Counted from the first letter of the stretch, positions 45,376 through 56,430 are shown. The stretch is 64,000 bases of DNA from Limnephilus marmoratus (GCA_917880885.1 OU862908.1:55387819-55451818), one strand, 5' to 3'. Notes: generated by a model from the letters alone, not told the origin. Translations and numbers: made by a program.

Positions 45376-45765
45376 AAAAAATCAATTTTCTTCTTTTCAG
45401 CTTCAATTTTCCTCAAATGTACCGAGCATTCATTACTCCAAGCGTAATGGTCAGTTGGCAATTGTAATTTTAATTTCTCATTAATTTTTTTGCAGTTAAT
45501 GCACTGAATGTCATTTTGACAGTTTACATTTTCATGTGCTTCGGAACATCGAGTGCAAGCTTTTTCACTTCTGCAGTCTTGTGCTTTGTGCATATAGCCA
45601 TTGCACTTGTAACATTTTAGAAGTGAGATGTTGTCGAAAACCCGACATCTATCCCATCCAATATTTACTTTACCTTCTTGTAACATTATGTCGTAAGTTT
45701 TTCCATCGACTTCCATGAAAATGGTGAAGTTGACGTCACCTCGTTTAGTTTTTATTTCTTTTATA
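45366..45765 (-). pseudogene. LINE ORF1, C-terminal part
   Basis: Open from the truncation point to TAA at 45368-45366. It encodes a short RNA-binding-like stretch and then cysteine-rich knuckles: CYKCNGYMHKAQDC (CX2CX4HX4C) followed by CTRCSEAHENVNC and CINC. The N-terminal part of ORF1 is missing because of 5' truncation. Its stop overlaps the ORF2 start by 10 bases (ATGCCATTAA), a layout suited to reinitiation. Confidence 0.85.
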
Positions 45766-46017
45766 TATAATCAAAAAATAACTACAAAAAGTACACTATT
45801 TTAATAGTTTTATCATCACGCCTTTCAGCATTTTTGGATGAAGGTATAAATTAAAGCTAATTTGGATTGAAATAAATTCGATATTGAGTTACAATTTTAA
45901 AAAGCTGGTACGGAGAATAATTAATCTTTCTTATTGTAACCGCCCTGCACGATCGGAAGAACAACTTTCGACGAAATGTGGATTTTCGTCCGCTGGCTGG
46001 TTAAACGCTCTTAATTA
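45766..46017 (-). repeat. Repeat R3, other half
   Basis: Inverse of 61745-61990 (CATCACGCCTTTCAGCATTT, GCTGGTACGGAGAATAATTA, CGACGAAATGTGGATTTTCG). The repeat ends at CTGGTTAAACGCTCTTAA. Confidence 0.88.
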
Positions 46018-46778
46018 ATTAATATGTTTATGTTTGAAATGTTAATTTCTTTTGTTTATTTTTTTAATTGCTGCCGTAATCTTTCAAGTTTACCAATGGT
46101 GTTCATTCGAAAGGTTTATTTCTCGTCGTATTTTGAAAGTCAAATCCTGAGGCAAATATTTTTAAGCTTTACAAATTCTACAAGCTGTTGCTATCATATT
46201 CCGTTATTTTTAATTGGTCTGCAAAAAGTACCCAGCATTTCTATGTTATTGGTTTTTGTGCCTAGTCGTCCACAATGAAAATTTAGAACCCTCATATTAT
46301 GTTCCTATCAAAATTCCTTTGTTCCCATTATCGCATAGGGTTACGCGTGTGTCAAGTACTCGCTTATAAATATCAGAAATTCATTAATACTTAGCAGCAA
46401 TCTACCCGAATCAACCATTAAAACCACCCCAAAGAGTGGTAGACAAAGGCGCTACAGTCAAACGTGAAAACTCACAACCCTTGTGCATTATTCAGCTCGT
46501 GTTAAAGGTCAGGGGTATACAAACCCCTACTGCAGAGTTTACCAACCCGCCGTGCGCCGTGAGCCGCTCGTAAGCAAGCCTTATTAAGTTACAGGTTGCC
46601 AGACATGAAAACCAGTATTCACTATCCAATTTAAAAACTTTATGGTATCATGCGGTGCATCCTCTAACGTGATCTCTTGTTATGAAACGAGTAAATCTTT
46701 TAAACGAAAATGTGAAATTTATGCCCGCGATTAGTTAGCTTTTCTTTGTGTGTGTACCTCATAAAAGTTCAAACTGCT
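46018..46778. other. No gene seen
   Basis: No supported feature. Confidence 0.5.
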
Positions 46779-47120
46779 TCTTTTTTTTACATGAGCTCCA
46801 CACAGGAGGCCCTGAGGAAAATGATTTCCCTCAGGGCCTATGTCATCTTTAGGGATGCTGTGTGGAGGGTGTTTTAAGGAAATGGAGGAGAGGAAAGGAG
46901 AGTTCTGGGAAGGAAGAAGGTTTAAGGGGAGGGTAGGAATCTGGGGTTCAGTGTGTCCTGGTTATCCGCCTCCAAGACCTAGACAAACCTCACCCCGTGA
47001 ACGCGGGTATCCCTGCTAAGTCACCAAACGTAGCGAACCACTTGGGGTCATCTATGGCAGAGGTGTTGGTTATCCAATAAAGGTTCCTGGGGCGGCGGTA
47101 CCCATTCCCGCCTCCCAAAT
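46779..47120 (-). repeat. SINE-X, short subfamily
   Basis: T-run, then ACATGAGCTCCACACAGGAG and the nested hairpin GGCCCTGAGGAAAATGATTT CCCTCAGGGCC, ending at CGCCTCCCAAAT. Well preserved. Confidence 0.88.
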
Positions 47121-47124
47121 AATA

Positions 47125-47400
47125 CATCTGGAGCTAGTGATACCATGACATCTAAGATAGGAAAAAAAGACGAAGAAGTATCTATCTCTACAAATCTAAT
47201 CGCCAAACATGGCTAAAATCATATCAAGCAACTTTCATCGGGGTGATAATGAAAGTATCTACCACTCTGGAACGTGCCGCCAATTTACTATATATTATTT
47301 TTTATGATGTATGTGAAATAAATTGCGCACGCTGGGATTTGAACCTGCAACCATCTGATTGATAGTCAAAGATCGTAGCCACTCAGTCACAAAGGTCGTT
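47125..47400 (-). repeat. SINE-A copy, diverged
   Basis: Head at 47400-47320 (GGATTTGAACC as decayed B-box), body block CTACCACTCTGGAACGTGCC. It directly abuts the SINE-X copy on the left. Confidence 0.75.
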
Positions 47401-48984
47401 GAATAATCAGTTTTCATATGTATAATTTTTAAATTTACTTTAATATCTTGTAATGAGCATCTAATTCTCTTAAATTGCCGGGAAATGTTAAGAAGTAGGT
47501 ACTTATTACCTTTCCTTGGGGTCATCAACATATATTGGCATTTGTTTAAGTATTATTATTGTAATATTTGACTATTTTTTTTTTTTTGATAAATTATTTG
47601 ATACGGCATTTTATCATACATTTAAAAAAAATTACACTCGTCGTCAGAATAACAAAGTCTTCATTTGAAAAGCATTGTTGCATCCGAAACTACTTACGAA
47701 TTCCGGCTTCAGATTCACTTTAAATGGACTGTACATAAATGCTTTAAACAAAATGAAACGATGTTTGCTGGAATTGAGTGATAGTATGTGAAGGAAAGAA
47801 CAAGGTGGGTATGGAAAGAAAAAAAAGGATGCTAAATCACTTACCGCTTTATCTCTGCGAAGGAGTACACAACTCAACCACAATACAGAGAGTTTCACTG
47901 CGAAACCTCGAGGTTTATCGCCACAAAAACCGATGAGTACTTAAAACGATTTTATGTGCTTCCGAGAAATTCCTTCTGTGGCTGTGTACCCGAAAAACAC
48001 AAACAACTTGCTTCTAAGATAGTCCCAAACCTTCTTTTTTACTTAAAAACGTGATTATACTAAACGAACAACAACAATAACTTGTTTCGACGATAGTTCG
48101 AATCATTCTTCTATTTTCAAAACAATCGTACTCAAATTTGCATTATTTTCTTTCAATTTTTCCAAATTTTAATTATCTTTCCAGCAAGTTTAGGGAAAGA
48201 TACATGGGAACTGGACAAAATGGCAATCCGGTAGGAACAAAGCATATTATTCTCACATCAAGACCAAACAAGCACTACGAGCGCTTTTGCGTTTAAAACA
48301 TAATTTTATAAGTAAAATTAAATGTACTTTCATAATAATTTATCATGAAAACTTTTTATCGAGTCATTACAGGGTAAACCCAAAAGGTTCGCGACCCCTC
48401 CTCCTACGCTGTGACGACCCCTGCTCCCGGCTAAGGCTGTAACAACCAGACCCTGGTCCATTAATCTTGCATCTTGCACGTACGGAACAATCCGTCATGT
48501 AAAATGGATTTATAGAGGTCATTTTTCCTAGAACTCACTTTACTCCGCTTCGACCCACTTCCAACTGTGCTTGTTAGGAACTCCGCTGTCTTTCTTTACA
48601 TTTTATACTGGTATCAAATGTCATGGCGTGTTTTACTCATATAAGAATTACATTACGGATGAAATCCATTATTCAAATTGTTTCCACAAAGAGCAAGTGT
48701 TGGAGCAAGCGAGGAATTAACGGTTTATGTTTTGAAAACATTTTCATTTCTATCTGAATTTTCCATTCCCGAAAATTATGTTAGTTTAGGGGTGTCTCCG
48801 TCACATTTGATCGGCGAAAACATCGACGAAGATCGCCATTTTTAATTTTAATTATTTGAACGGTTCCCGTAAATCAGTTATTCTCCGCCCTTTTCAGCGT
48901 TTAAGCAATATTCGATTAGCCGTTAAGCGTAACGGTCTTGCTTTAATGCTAGAATTGAAATTAAATGACTAATTAGTAATTCTT
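47401..48984. other. No gene seen
   Basis: No recognisable coding or RNA feature. Confidence 0.5.
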
Positions 48985-49225
48985 TTTTTTGAGATATTTT
49001 TAAGTATAATCCCCCTCCCTATAATATTTTTGTCTTTAGTTCTTATTTGTCTTTTGTTATTTTTATTAATAGTATTATCGTAACGAAGAACCCTTTGGTT
49101 TCGAAACGTGTTTATAATTTTAATTAAACAGTGTTGTTTTTACAAAGTTATTGGTTTTCATTTAATTAAAAATGACTCCACAAAGTGAATTTGCAAGGAT
49201 TGAAGAAGTAAATTTAATAATGTTA
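48985..49225 (+). mobile_element. Penelope-like terminal repeat with start of a frame
   Basis: Contains a hammerhead-like core (49080-49112), then TACAAAGTTATTGGTTTTCA, then a frame MTPQSEFARIEEVNLIM from 49172. The segment after the core and the frame both match 34585-34670. Upstream ATTTTTGTCTTTAGTTCTTA matches 52160-52200. No RT is left. Confidence 0.6.
49080..49112 (+). ncRNA. Hammerhead-like motif, decayed
   Basis: GTAACGA in place of CTGANGA (two changes), stem II GAACC/GGTTTC closed by CTTT, GAA (49103-49105), stem III ACGTGT, T at the cleavage position. It is in the same place, relative to the downstream frame, as expected for this family. Probably inactive. Confidence 0.45.
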
Positions 49226-50642
49226 TTACTAAGTTCTGCAAGTATTTTAGTTTTTTAAAAAATCTAGAAATTTGATCTCAATTCGAGAATTGGCAATTAA
49301 CGGGGATCGTTCAAATATACACAAAATCAAACTTACGCTAATCGTCGATCAAATAAATGAATAGAAGATCGGTTCTGTATAATTACTACGTTTTTCTTTA
49401 TTTATTATCTCCTTTACTTCTACTTTTCAATACAGATTGCAGCTATTAAACTAAGAACATACCCTTATCAAGTCATAATAACGGTCGTAAAGATATGAGT
49501 CAATTTGATTTATAATCTTCCATGTAAGCGAAGTGCACCTCTACTAATAACAATAAGTAGTCATTTCGTACTTACGAATCATAGGTAGGGGCCTAAGTAC
49601 CTTAAGTCATTTTCTTGGATTAATATTTCCCTGGTAAATTTCCTGCTGTATTTAATGAAGGCTTTAACCTTTGGCTACTGATTATTCCCCTATCTACGTT
49701 CTCCCACATTTAGGGGTGTAAATAATTATATTATAGAGCAAGACTGATTAATAAGGGTAAATTATTTGATTTCACAACAATTTATCAACGTAAAAAACAA
49801 ATACTTCGAAAAATCTCTTTGTGTTTTATTATAACATATTATGTGTTCATCGAACCTTCGATAAAGACGAATTATTTTTTCTAACTTCGTAAAATAATAC
49901 TTTTTTTGTTTTCGGTATATCAATTCAATAAAACGAGGCAAACAGATAATAGTGTATATTTGTTCTGCAAATTACAATCTACTAGAATATTAAGGAGCCT
50001 GATGAACCTGACGTGCAAAGTAAGTTAATTAACCCTCAATCATAACTTATTCAACTATCAAAGCTAAACAAACATCGTCAAACAAGAGTGGAAATTCCTA
50101 AATCTTCCAAAAAAAGTCAACCACGCCGTAATCTTTAGTAGAAATTATCAAATGGAGAACGATCTTTTAAAAATTCGATGTATTTTTTTTAATAGATAGT
50201 CAAGAGAAAATAGAGAGTCAATAGATGTTGCGCATTCAAATAAAAATATGTACGTTTATCCAATACACTGTCTTGATTGCATTTAGTTCGGGTAGAATCA
50301 CGCAATCACACATAAAGATAGCAATCAATAAAAAATGCGTTAAGAAAATGTTTGTAATGTTGGTAGCTATTAGTTCAACTATGATACAGGTAAATATACC
50401 GATGGGGAATGGGTCAAATTAGCTTTATTCAAATTAGATTTTTGTTTTTTCAATTTTCGTTTGAGAGTCGTTAATATTGTCATGAGTGATTAATTATATG
50501 TTTTTTGTAGATATCGTTGTTTGACTATTTGGACGTATATCAAATAAAATATTAGCGCAGGACAGGTCCTTATCGAGGCAATTATGTGAAGAAGATGAGG
50601 TGAGGAAAATACACATATAAATAAATGTTCTTTATCTTCCAG
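49226..50642 (+). other. Intron 3' part upstream of the Shaw exon
   Basis: AT-rich, no features recognised until the acceptor. The last bases TTCTTTATCTTCCAG form a good polypyrimidine tract and AG (50641-50642). Confidence 0.6.
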
Positions 50643-50837
50643 CATCGCGACACGCAGGAGACCTTGGCGGTATTGGACCGCCTGGATCTGGACACCGAGA
50701 AGCCGTCAGACGAGGAGGTGGCCAGGAAGTTCGGCTTCGAGGAGGACTACTTCAAGGGCACCGTGTCCTGGTGGCAGAACATGAAGCCGCAGATGTGGAG
50801 TCTGTTTGATGAACCATACAGTTCTAACTCTGCCAAG
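50643..50837 (+). CDS. Shaw: Shaw/Kv3-type potassium channel, one internal exon
   Basis: 195 bases, exactly 65 codons, phase 0 at both ends. It encodes [20 protein letters not shown] at the start and [14 protein letters not shown] at the end. In Shaw-type voltage-gated K+ channels this is the end of the T1 tetramerisation domain and the linker just before transmembrane segment S1. The protein sits in the neuronal plasma membrane and carries delayed-rectifier or leak K+ current. Acceptor TCTTCCAG and donor AAG|GTTAGA are canonical. The exon is clearly richer in G and C, with codon use unlike its AT-rich surroundings, as expected for a conserved exon. Exons for the rest of T1 and for S1-S6 were not found in the window. 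Identification rests on recalled family sequence and is strong. Confidence 0.92.
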
Positions 50838-50954
50838 GTTAGATTTATTTATTTATTTTGAAAACATCACATTTCGAAAATTTATTATTTTGAATACATC
50901 ATAATTATATAAAACATCATAAATTATTTTGAAAACATCATCGTTATAATGATC

Positions 50955-50999
50955 TTTGGCTGTCCAACTAGGCAATTTGCCCGTTTTAGAACAGTCAAA
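50955..50999 (-). repeat. 45-bp hairpin repeat, copy 3, near the Shaw exon
   Basis: TTTGGCTGTCC...GAACAGTCAAA with inner AACTAGG...CCCGTT. It lies 117 bp past the Shaw exon's donor. TTTATTTATTTATTTTG between exon and hairpin is the A-rich tail when read on the minus strand, so a retroelement end inserted next to the exon. Confidence 0.65.
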
Positions 51000-51636
51000 A
51001 GGAACAGATTTTTTACATGTAATCGGTGTGTTGACCATAATATTGTCTTATACTTAAATATAACACTTGATGAATAATATTAAGGTTTTGATGGGAGATA
51101 CAAGAAGTTACTTATAAATGTAAATTATATATTTAACATTAAAAAATAATAAAAAAAATAAAAAAATATAGAGATGAGAAATAAAAAAAACATTCCAAAA
51201 GAAAAATAAAAAAGTGCTTTTTTTATTAGCACTTATGCTTTTCAACCATTCCAAGAAATTTTAGTATTGATTGATTAATTAATCAAAAAATGGATAAGAA
51301 AAAAATAATGTATTAAAAAAGAAAAAAGAAAGTGGAGAAAGGAAAATGCAAAGAAAAAAAATTTATACAATTTTTTAACTTAAATTGTATAAAAATAAAA
51401 TGAATATAATACCAGTATAAATGAATGTCAACAAAAAAGAAAATTTAATGGCTGTTGTTTAACATATTTTCGCATTCAGCTCTACCCAAGACCAGAAGCC
51501 AATCATGCTTTTGTATTTAATTTTTTTTTAATTATGATTATCTGTCCCCACTAGTAGTTAATATAAAATATTTATTTTTTACTACTGTGCGAAAGATTAT
51601 TCATGCATATACTGTACAAGATTTTTATTTTATTTT
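51000..51636. other. No gene seen; A-rich
   Basis: Very A-rich on the plus strand; no features supported. Confidence 0.55.
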
Positions 51637-51900
51637 AATACTAGCTGAAGTCCCAGGCGGTAGCTGGGCTTTAGGCAGAGTTTTCTCTTGTTTTAAACGT
51701 TAAGTGCGCAAAATATCATCAAAAATTAGGTACCTACTTTAGGGTGGGAAAAGGGGATGGGAGTGGGAGAGGATTTTAGGAATCTCATACAGACAGTGAC
51801 TGTCCCTTTGTTCTGAAGGTCGAGTGTGCAAAATTTCATCAATCTCGGAATAAAAGACACTCTTCTTTACATGTAGAGATTTTTAATATTTCGGAAGAAA
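51637..51900 (+). repeat. Dispersed repeat starting AATACTAGCTGAAGTCCC
   Basis: Starts like the other ACTAGCTG repeats and includes AGCTGGGCTTTAGGCAGAG, with two CAAAATTTCATCA-type blocks (51714 and 51828). Probably a LINE- or Helitron-derived repeat; not further assigned. Confidence 0.5.
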
Positions 51901-52009
51901 GGTAGACAAAAAACATTTAGATTTAAAAAATAAATAAAGAGGGATTATACAATAAGGTAGTATAAAAAACAATAATTTATAATACCGAAACCAAAAATTT
52001 ATGAATTTT

Positions 52010-52235
52010 TTAATGTATAAATGCAATTTAACATATCTAAAATAATTTTGTATTTTAATATTAGATCATTGTTTTTTATTATACCTTTAACAAATTAATC
52101 ACCACTCTTTGTAATATTTTTTTTATCTAGACGTACTTATTTGTCCAAACTTGTTTGTCTACTGTTATTTTGTCTTAGTTTTCATTTTATAAGTATTGTA
52201 TACAAAGTGATTTGTTTTCATTTGATTATATTAAA
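52010..52235 (+). repeat. Penelope-like terminal repeat fragment
   Basis: AATTAATCACCACT, CTTATTTGTCCAAACTTGTT and TATACAAAGTGATTTGTTTTCA match the flanks of the motifs at 34188 and 49080. The hammerhead-like core itself is missing. Confidence 0.45.
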
Positions 52236-53338
52236 TTTTTAATACTTTTAATTAAAATTATATTTGAGAAAAAAGCAAAAGTTACTCAAACAAAACGTAA
52301 TTAGCATGAATTACAAATATAACATCTTCAAAGTGACCAAATTTACGGCATTCGGCTAAAACTTCCAAAGTTAAAACGATTATTCAGGAAAGCTTACGGA
52401 CGCCATTTCTGTTTGAATTATTCCTTGTGTACGACGCTCCAAATTGTACGAGTCGAAATTGTTAAGTCACTAAGAAATAACGCGGGAATTATTTCGCGTC
52501 GAAATTTAACTAAATACTATCTTACAATAATTAATGTGGTTGTCAATCTCTAGAAGTTAACGAGTGTGTTCAAAGTTTCCCCTGCGTACAAGTTAAAAAC
52601 TTGCCAACGTCGTTGTAGACGAGGACTAAGAATAGCGGTTATGTTTAAAGTGTCCTCATTTTGCGGCTGGTTTAATTTGCATAATTGATGACTTGGATGA
52701 GCACTCAATTCATTGTAAGTCTTCTAGTGAAAGTTGAGTGTGGAAAATATATCATTACTTTTCATTGTTATAAACAAACGCTGTTCTTAGGTGTCCAATT
52801 TCGAAATGACAAATTTTTGCATCATTCAAAAATTCGTATTCGACTTCCTCTATTACTCGGATTCGAGTTTGTATTAAACTTATGCCTCCTTTTGTTTTAC
52901 CGTAATAAAACAATTTAACTAATTTATTTTGGTTTCTAGAAGATTTCAATACATTTCTTTATATTTTTTTCTTAATGAATCATCGAAAACACACAGGTAC
53001 AAAGATATTGAAATATAAGTAGATGTGCTATCTGCTGTTTTTACTATGTGGGTCTGCGCTTCCGGGTGTCGCCGATATTGTTTACCAATTAACAAATAAA
53101 CTAAAAGAACAAATAATTAACAAATAAACCAAACGAACGTTAAACTAAATGAACGAATTCTTTCCTTATTCAAAATATATTCTTAACCAATATTAATGCA
53201 CATTTTCAAAAATATCAACGAAATGAACAAATTCTTTTTGTATGAAAACTACGCTAATTAGCGCGTAGTCCGGCGACAGTTGCGCGGACACCATAGCATA
53301 TCTCTTCTGTATTTGAATATCTTTGCATAGGTATAAGA
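52236..53338. other. No gene seen
   Basis: No supported feature within the presumed Shaw intron. Confidence 0.5.
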
Positions 53339-53652
53339 TTTTTTTTACATGAGCTCCACACAGCAGGCCCTGAGTAAAATAATTTCCCTCAGGGCCTATG
53401 TCATCTTTGTGGATGCTGTGTGGAGGGTTTTTTAAGGAAAGGAAGGAGAGGAGAGTTCTGGGAAGGAAAAGGGTTTAAGGGGTGAGTAGGAATCTGGGAT
53501 TCAGTATGTCCTGGTCATCCGCCTCCAAGACCTAAGCAAACCTCACCTCATGAACCCCTGCTAAATCACCAAACGTAGCGAACCACTTGGGGTGGCCTAT
53601 GGCAGAGGTGTTGATTCCCGGGGCGGTGGTACCCATTCCCGCCTCCCAAATT
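53339..53652 (-). repeat. SINE-X, short subfamily
   Basis: T-run and ACATGAGCTCCACACAG on the left, CGCCTCCCAAATTGA on the right, 3' hairpin preserved. A few small internal deletions. Confidence 0.85.
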
Positions 53653-53763
53653 GAATAACTAGACTAATTAAAACGTTTCAAATCTCGCATGTTGTGAGCT
53701 TTAAACAACTTAAAACATCAAGAAACCGTGAATTTTCTTTAAATTTTAAATTCACTCAACATA

Positions 53764-53850
53764 TGAGATCCTGAGAAAAATAGTTTCCCTCGGGGCTTAT
53801 CATCTTTGGGTATGCTGTGTAGAGGGTCTTTTCGAGGAAAGAAAGGAGTT
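53764..53850 (-). repeat. SINE-X 3'-end fragment
   Basis: GATCCTGAGAAAAATAGTTT CCCTCGGGG...ATGCTGTGTAGAGGG matches the hairpin end of SINE-X. Confidence 0.65.
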
Positions 53851-54399
53851 TGAGTTTTGAAGAGAAATCTTTCTACTATTCAGCTGTTGAACTCAAGAAC
53901 AAATCGTAGAAAAAAAACCATTTTTTTTGTAAAAATGTACAAATGTTGTGGGCGCGTTTGGCCTGTTTCCTAACTGTGCACTGGTTCCGAAGGGACGCTG
54001 GTTTTCTACCTGGTAGAAGCTTTTTTTCTACATTTCTTTTGGTTCATTTGGTAATATAACGGAAATTCCTCCCAACGTGACAGGCGTAGCAAAAATCAAT
54101 TTTACAAAAGTAATCATGAAAAATCAATAGAAAAACCTATATGACATACTGAATTTTAATTTGCACCTGGATGAGTTTGAACACACAACCTCTGAGTCCA
54201 AATTCAAAGATATATCAGATCACGTAAAAATCATCGATATCGTTGATGTGTCGAAATATTCGAATTAATGAATAAATCAGATCCCGAAATTGACCAAATG
54301 CAAATTGCGTTATCTCCGGGTTTTTCGCACTACGGCGGAATCCTTGAAGTAATTGGTATTTTGTCAGTCTATTGGTTTGGAAAATTACAGCCGGCATTC

Positions 54400-54560
54400 T
54401 TGTATAAGGTGTCAGTATAAATATAAGGGTATAAATATCCCTTTTTACCACCGGCCAGACCATTAAAATACCGCCAGCCGATTGGCTGCGTCCGGTGAAC
54501 TTGAAATGCCCAACGAGCGGGAAATTTAAAATAAGAACGCCCCCGGTGACGTCATTGCGC
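54400..54560 (-). promoter_or_regulatory. Possible promoter: CRE, CCAAT and TATA in order
   Basis: On the minus strand: TGACGTCA (54554-54547, a perfect CRE), AGCCAATCGG (about 54488-54479), then GGATATTTATACC (54440-54428) and TATATTTATAC (about 54425-54415). The order and spacing are what a promoter firing leftward would have, and the patch is richer in GC and CpG. No downstream gene on the minus strand is recognised. Single motifs can arise by chance, so this is tentative. Confidence 0.3.
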
Positions 54561-54841
54561 ACCCGTATTATTTTTCAATTACAAGGGCTGTAATTATTAT
54601 GGAGACGTTCTTCATATTACAGGAACTTATTTTCCACTCCAAGCCTTAAAATATCAGATTTTGAAAAGGGAAATGAAGAAATGGAAATTTGATTCAAGTT
54701 CACTGTTTAAAATTTTCTGAAAATTTTCTGATGTTCTCATTTATTTATTCCTTATTTCATTTTATTTTCCCGGAAATAAAGCAATGCTCTTAAAATACTG
54801 TTATATGAACCCAAATGCTAAAGGATAATAATTCATGATTA

Positions 54842-55529
54842 CACGGGCGTAGCCAGGTATTAGTTCCGGGATGGGTTCAAGAAAATAAAACTCCTGAAAG
54901 TGCATGCAATAACATTATATACCACCACCTTGGCAAATCAAAACTCGTGTCGGGGGGGGGGGGGGGGGGGGGGGGGGTATTGTCGCAGTTTGTAATTCTT
55001 GGGCATTAACTATAACAATTTGTGTTGAAAACTTTTATTTTCCATGTGCATTGGTTACTTAATTTTTTTAATAAAATTAAAGTAACAAATGTATATAGAA
55101 AATATATCTCAAGTCAAATTATTCAAATAATCACATTTATGCAAGTACGTATTCACCTGACTGTATTACTAAGCCTGTTATATGTTTATTAAACACTTTT
55201 TGCTAAGTGAAATAAAAATTTCAAAGTACGTATACACTTACCACTGATTAGAAACGGAATTCCAAATAAAAATCACTTTGCAAAATAAAAGTCAACGGCA
55301 ATCACCGAAAAAACGGAACTTGCAAGTTAATTTTTTTTCTTTCAGAGGTCCCCATTTATCTTTTTAAATACACAATATCATTTTGAGATGTCAGTGTTAA
55401 AAATATCATTCTCTTAACTCTCCTTTTTTTAATATTATTGATGTTGATATCTTAACTTTTCGGGGGGGGGGGGGGTTGAACCCCCAACCCCCCCCCCCCC
55501 CTTCCCCCCCCTGGCTGGCTACCCTCATG
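54842..55529. mobile_element. Non-autonomous hAT-type MITE with G and C runs
   Basis: 688 bp flanked by the direct repeat CATGATTA (54834-54841 and 55530-55537), an 8-bp target duplication as made by hAT transposases. Termini are CACGGGCGTAGCCAGG on the left and, inverted, CATGAGGGTAGCCAGCCAGG on the right. A run of 26 G begins at 54952; the right end carries G and C runs of about 14 around TTGAACCCCCAA (55464-55500). No transposase is present. Confidence 0.85.
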
Positions 55530-55537
55530 CATGATTA

Positions 55538-56019
55538 TCTTATTGAAATAGGGCATTTATTTAAGGATGTTTCCGAGGTGCTTTATCCAATCCGTTTAGA
55601 CTTTAACCCAAAACATCAAATATCCAGTAACAATAATTGGTTTATTGGTCACATGTGTACCTAGAGACGTGTGCAGAATATAATACAAGAATATCAAAAT
55701 GGAAAATCAAGGTCATGTGCTACCAAAATCCGCACATCAGCCTCTGGGGAACATCTGTACAAAATGTACAGCAACCTATTATATTCTTAGAGCAAGTTCT
55801 GAAACTCGGAAAATAAAATAATACCAGCGACGAAGGAGATTGGAATAGACCGCATTTAGCAAACTTAGCCACATTCTCAAAAACAAAATAATTCCTCAAT
55901 ACCAACACCTATCAACGTGTGTGTTTTGTACATGCCTTTACTCACGTTGTTAGCGAAAATATGGACACTGACTAAAAACTCACATAAGAAATCACAGTAG
56001 TCACTCCTTGCAAAACAGA
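55538..56019. other. No gene seen
   Basis: No supported feature. Confidence 0.5.
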
Positions 56020-56430
56020 AATTTGGGAGGCAGGTATGAGTACAGCTGCCATGGGGACCATTTATTGGACAACCAACACCTCTGCCATAGGTCACCCCCA
56101 GTGATTCGCTACGTTTGCTGACTTAGCAAGTGTGCCTGAGTTCATGGGGTGAGGTTTGTTCGGGTTTTGGCTCGGATGCGTCTGCCCACCATCTGCATGG
56201 TAGGCCGGATCGGGAGAGAATGGTTGATGGAGCCCCTTTGACTTCTCCAGCCGTACTCACTCGGAACATCGCCTTGCATCGCAGTGGGAGGGAGGATTCA
56301 TACGTCGGCACTCCTGGACACATTGACCCCCAGATTTCTACCCATCCCTAATATCCTTTTCCTTTCCCGAACTTCCTCTCATTCCTTTTCTAAAAATACC
56401 CTTCACACAGCATCACCAAAGTTGACATAC
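56020..56430 (+). repeat. SINE-X, long subfamily, 3'-truncated
   Basis: Starts AATTTGGGAGGCAGG, carries the long cassette (CTGCCCACCATCTGCATGG, ACATCGCCTTGCATCGCAG) and ends at CACACAGCATCACCAAAG before the hairpin. Confidence 0.78.

Larger units (their letters stand above)
42434..45765 (-). mobile_element. APE-type non-LTR retrotransposon (LINE), 5'-truncated
   Basis: About 3.3 kb, minus strand: end of ORF1 with zinc knuckles, ORF2 with endonuclease and RT, a short 3' UTR with a GCCCCGAAAAAGGGC hairpin, and an (AAAT)n tail at 42434-42450. TATAAT on both sides (42428-42433 and 45766-45771) is a plausible target duplication. Comparison with 61745-62453 shows the target before insertion. Belongs near the Jockey/CR1 group by RT motifs; the exact clade is not settled. 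Confidence 0.9.

Noticed and set aside
54215..54562. 115-codon minus-strand frame over the promoter-like patch
   Set aside because: It overlaps CRE/CCAAT/TATA-like motifs and shows no domain; better read as non-coding.
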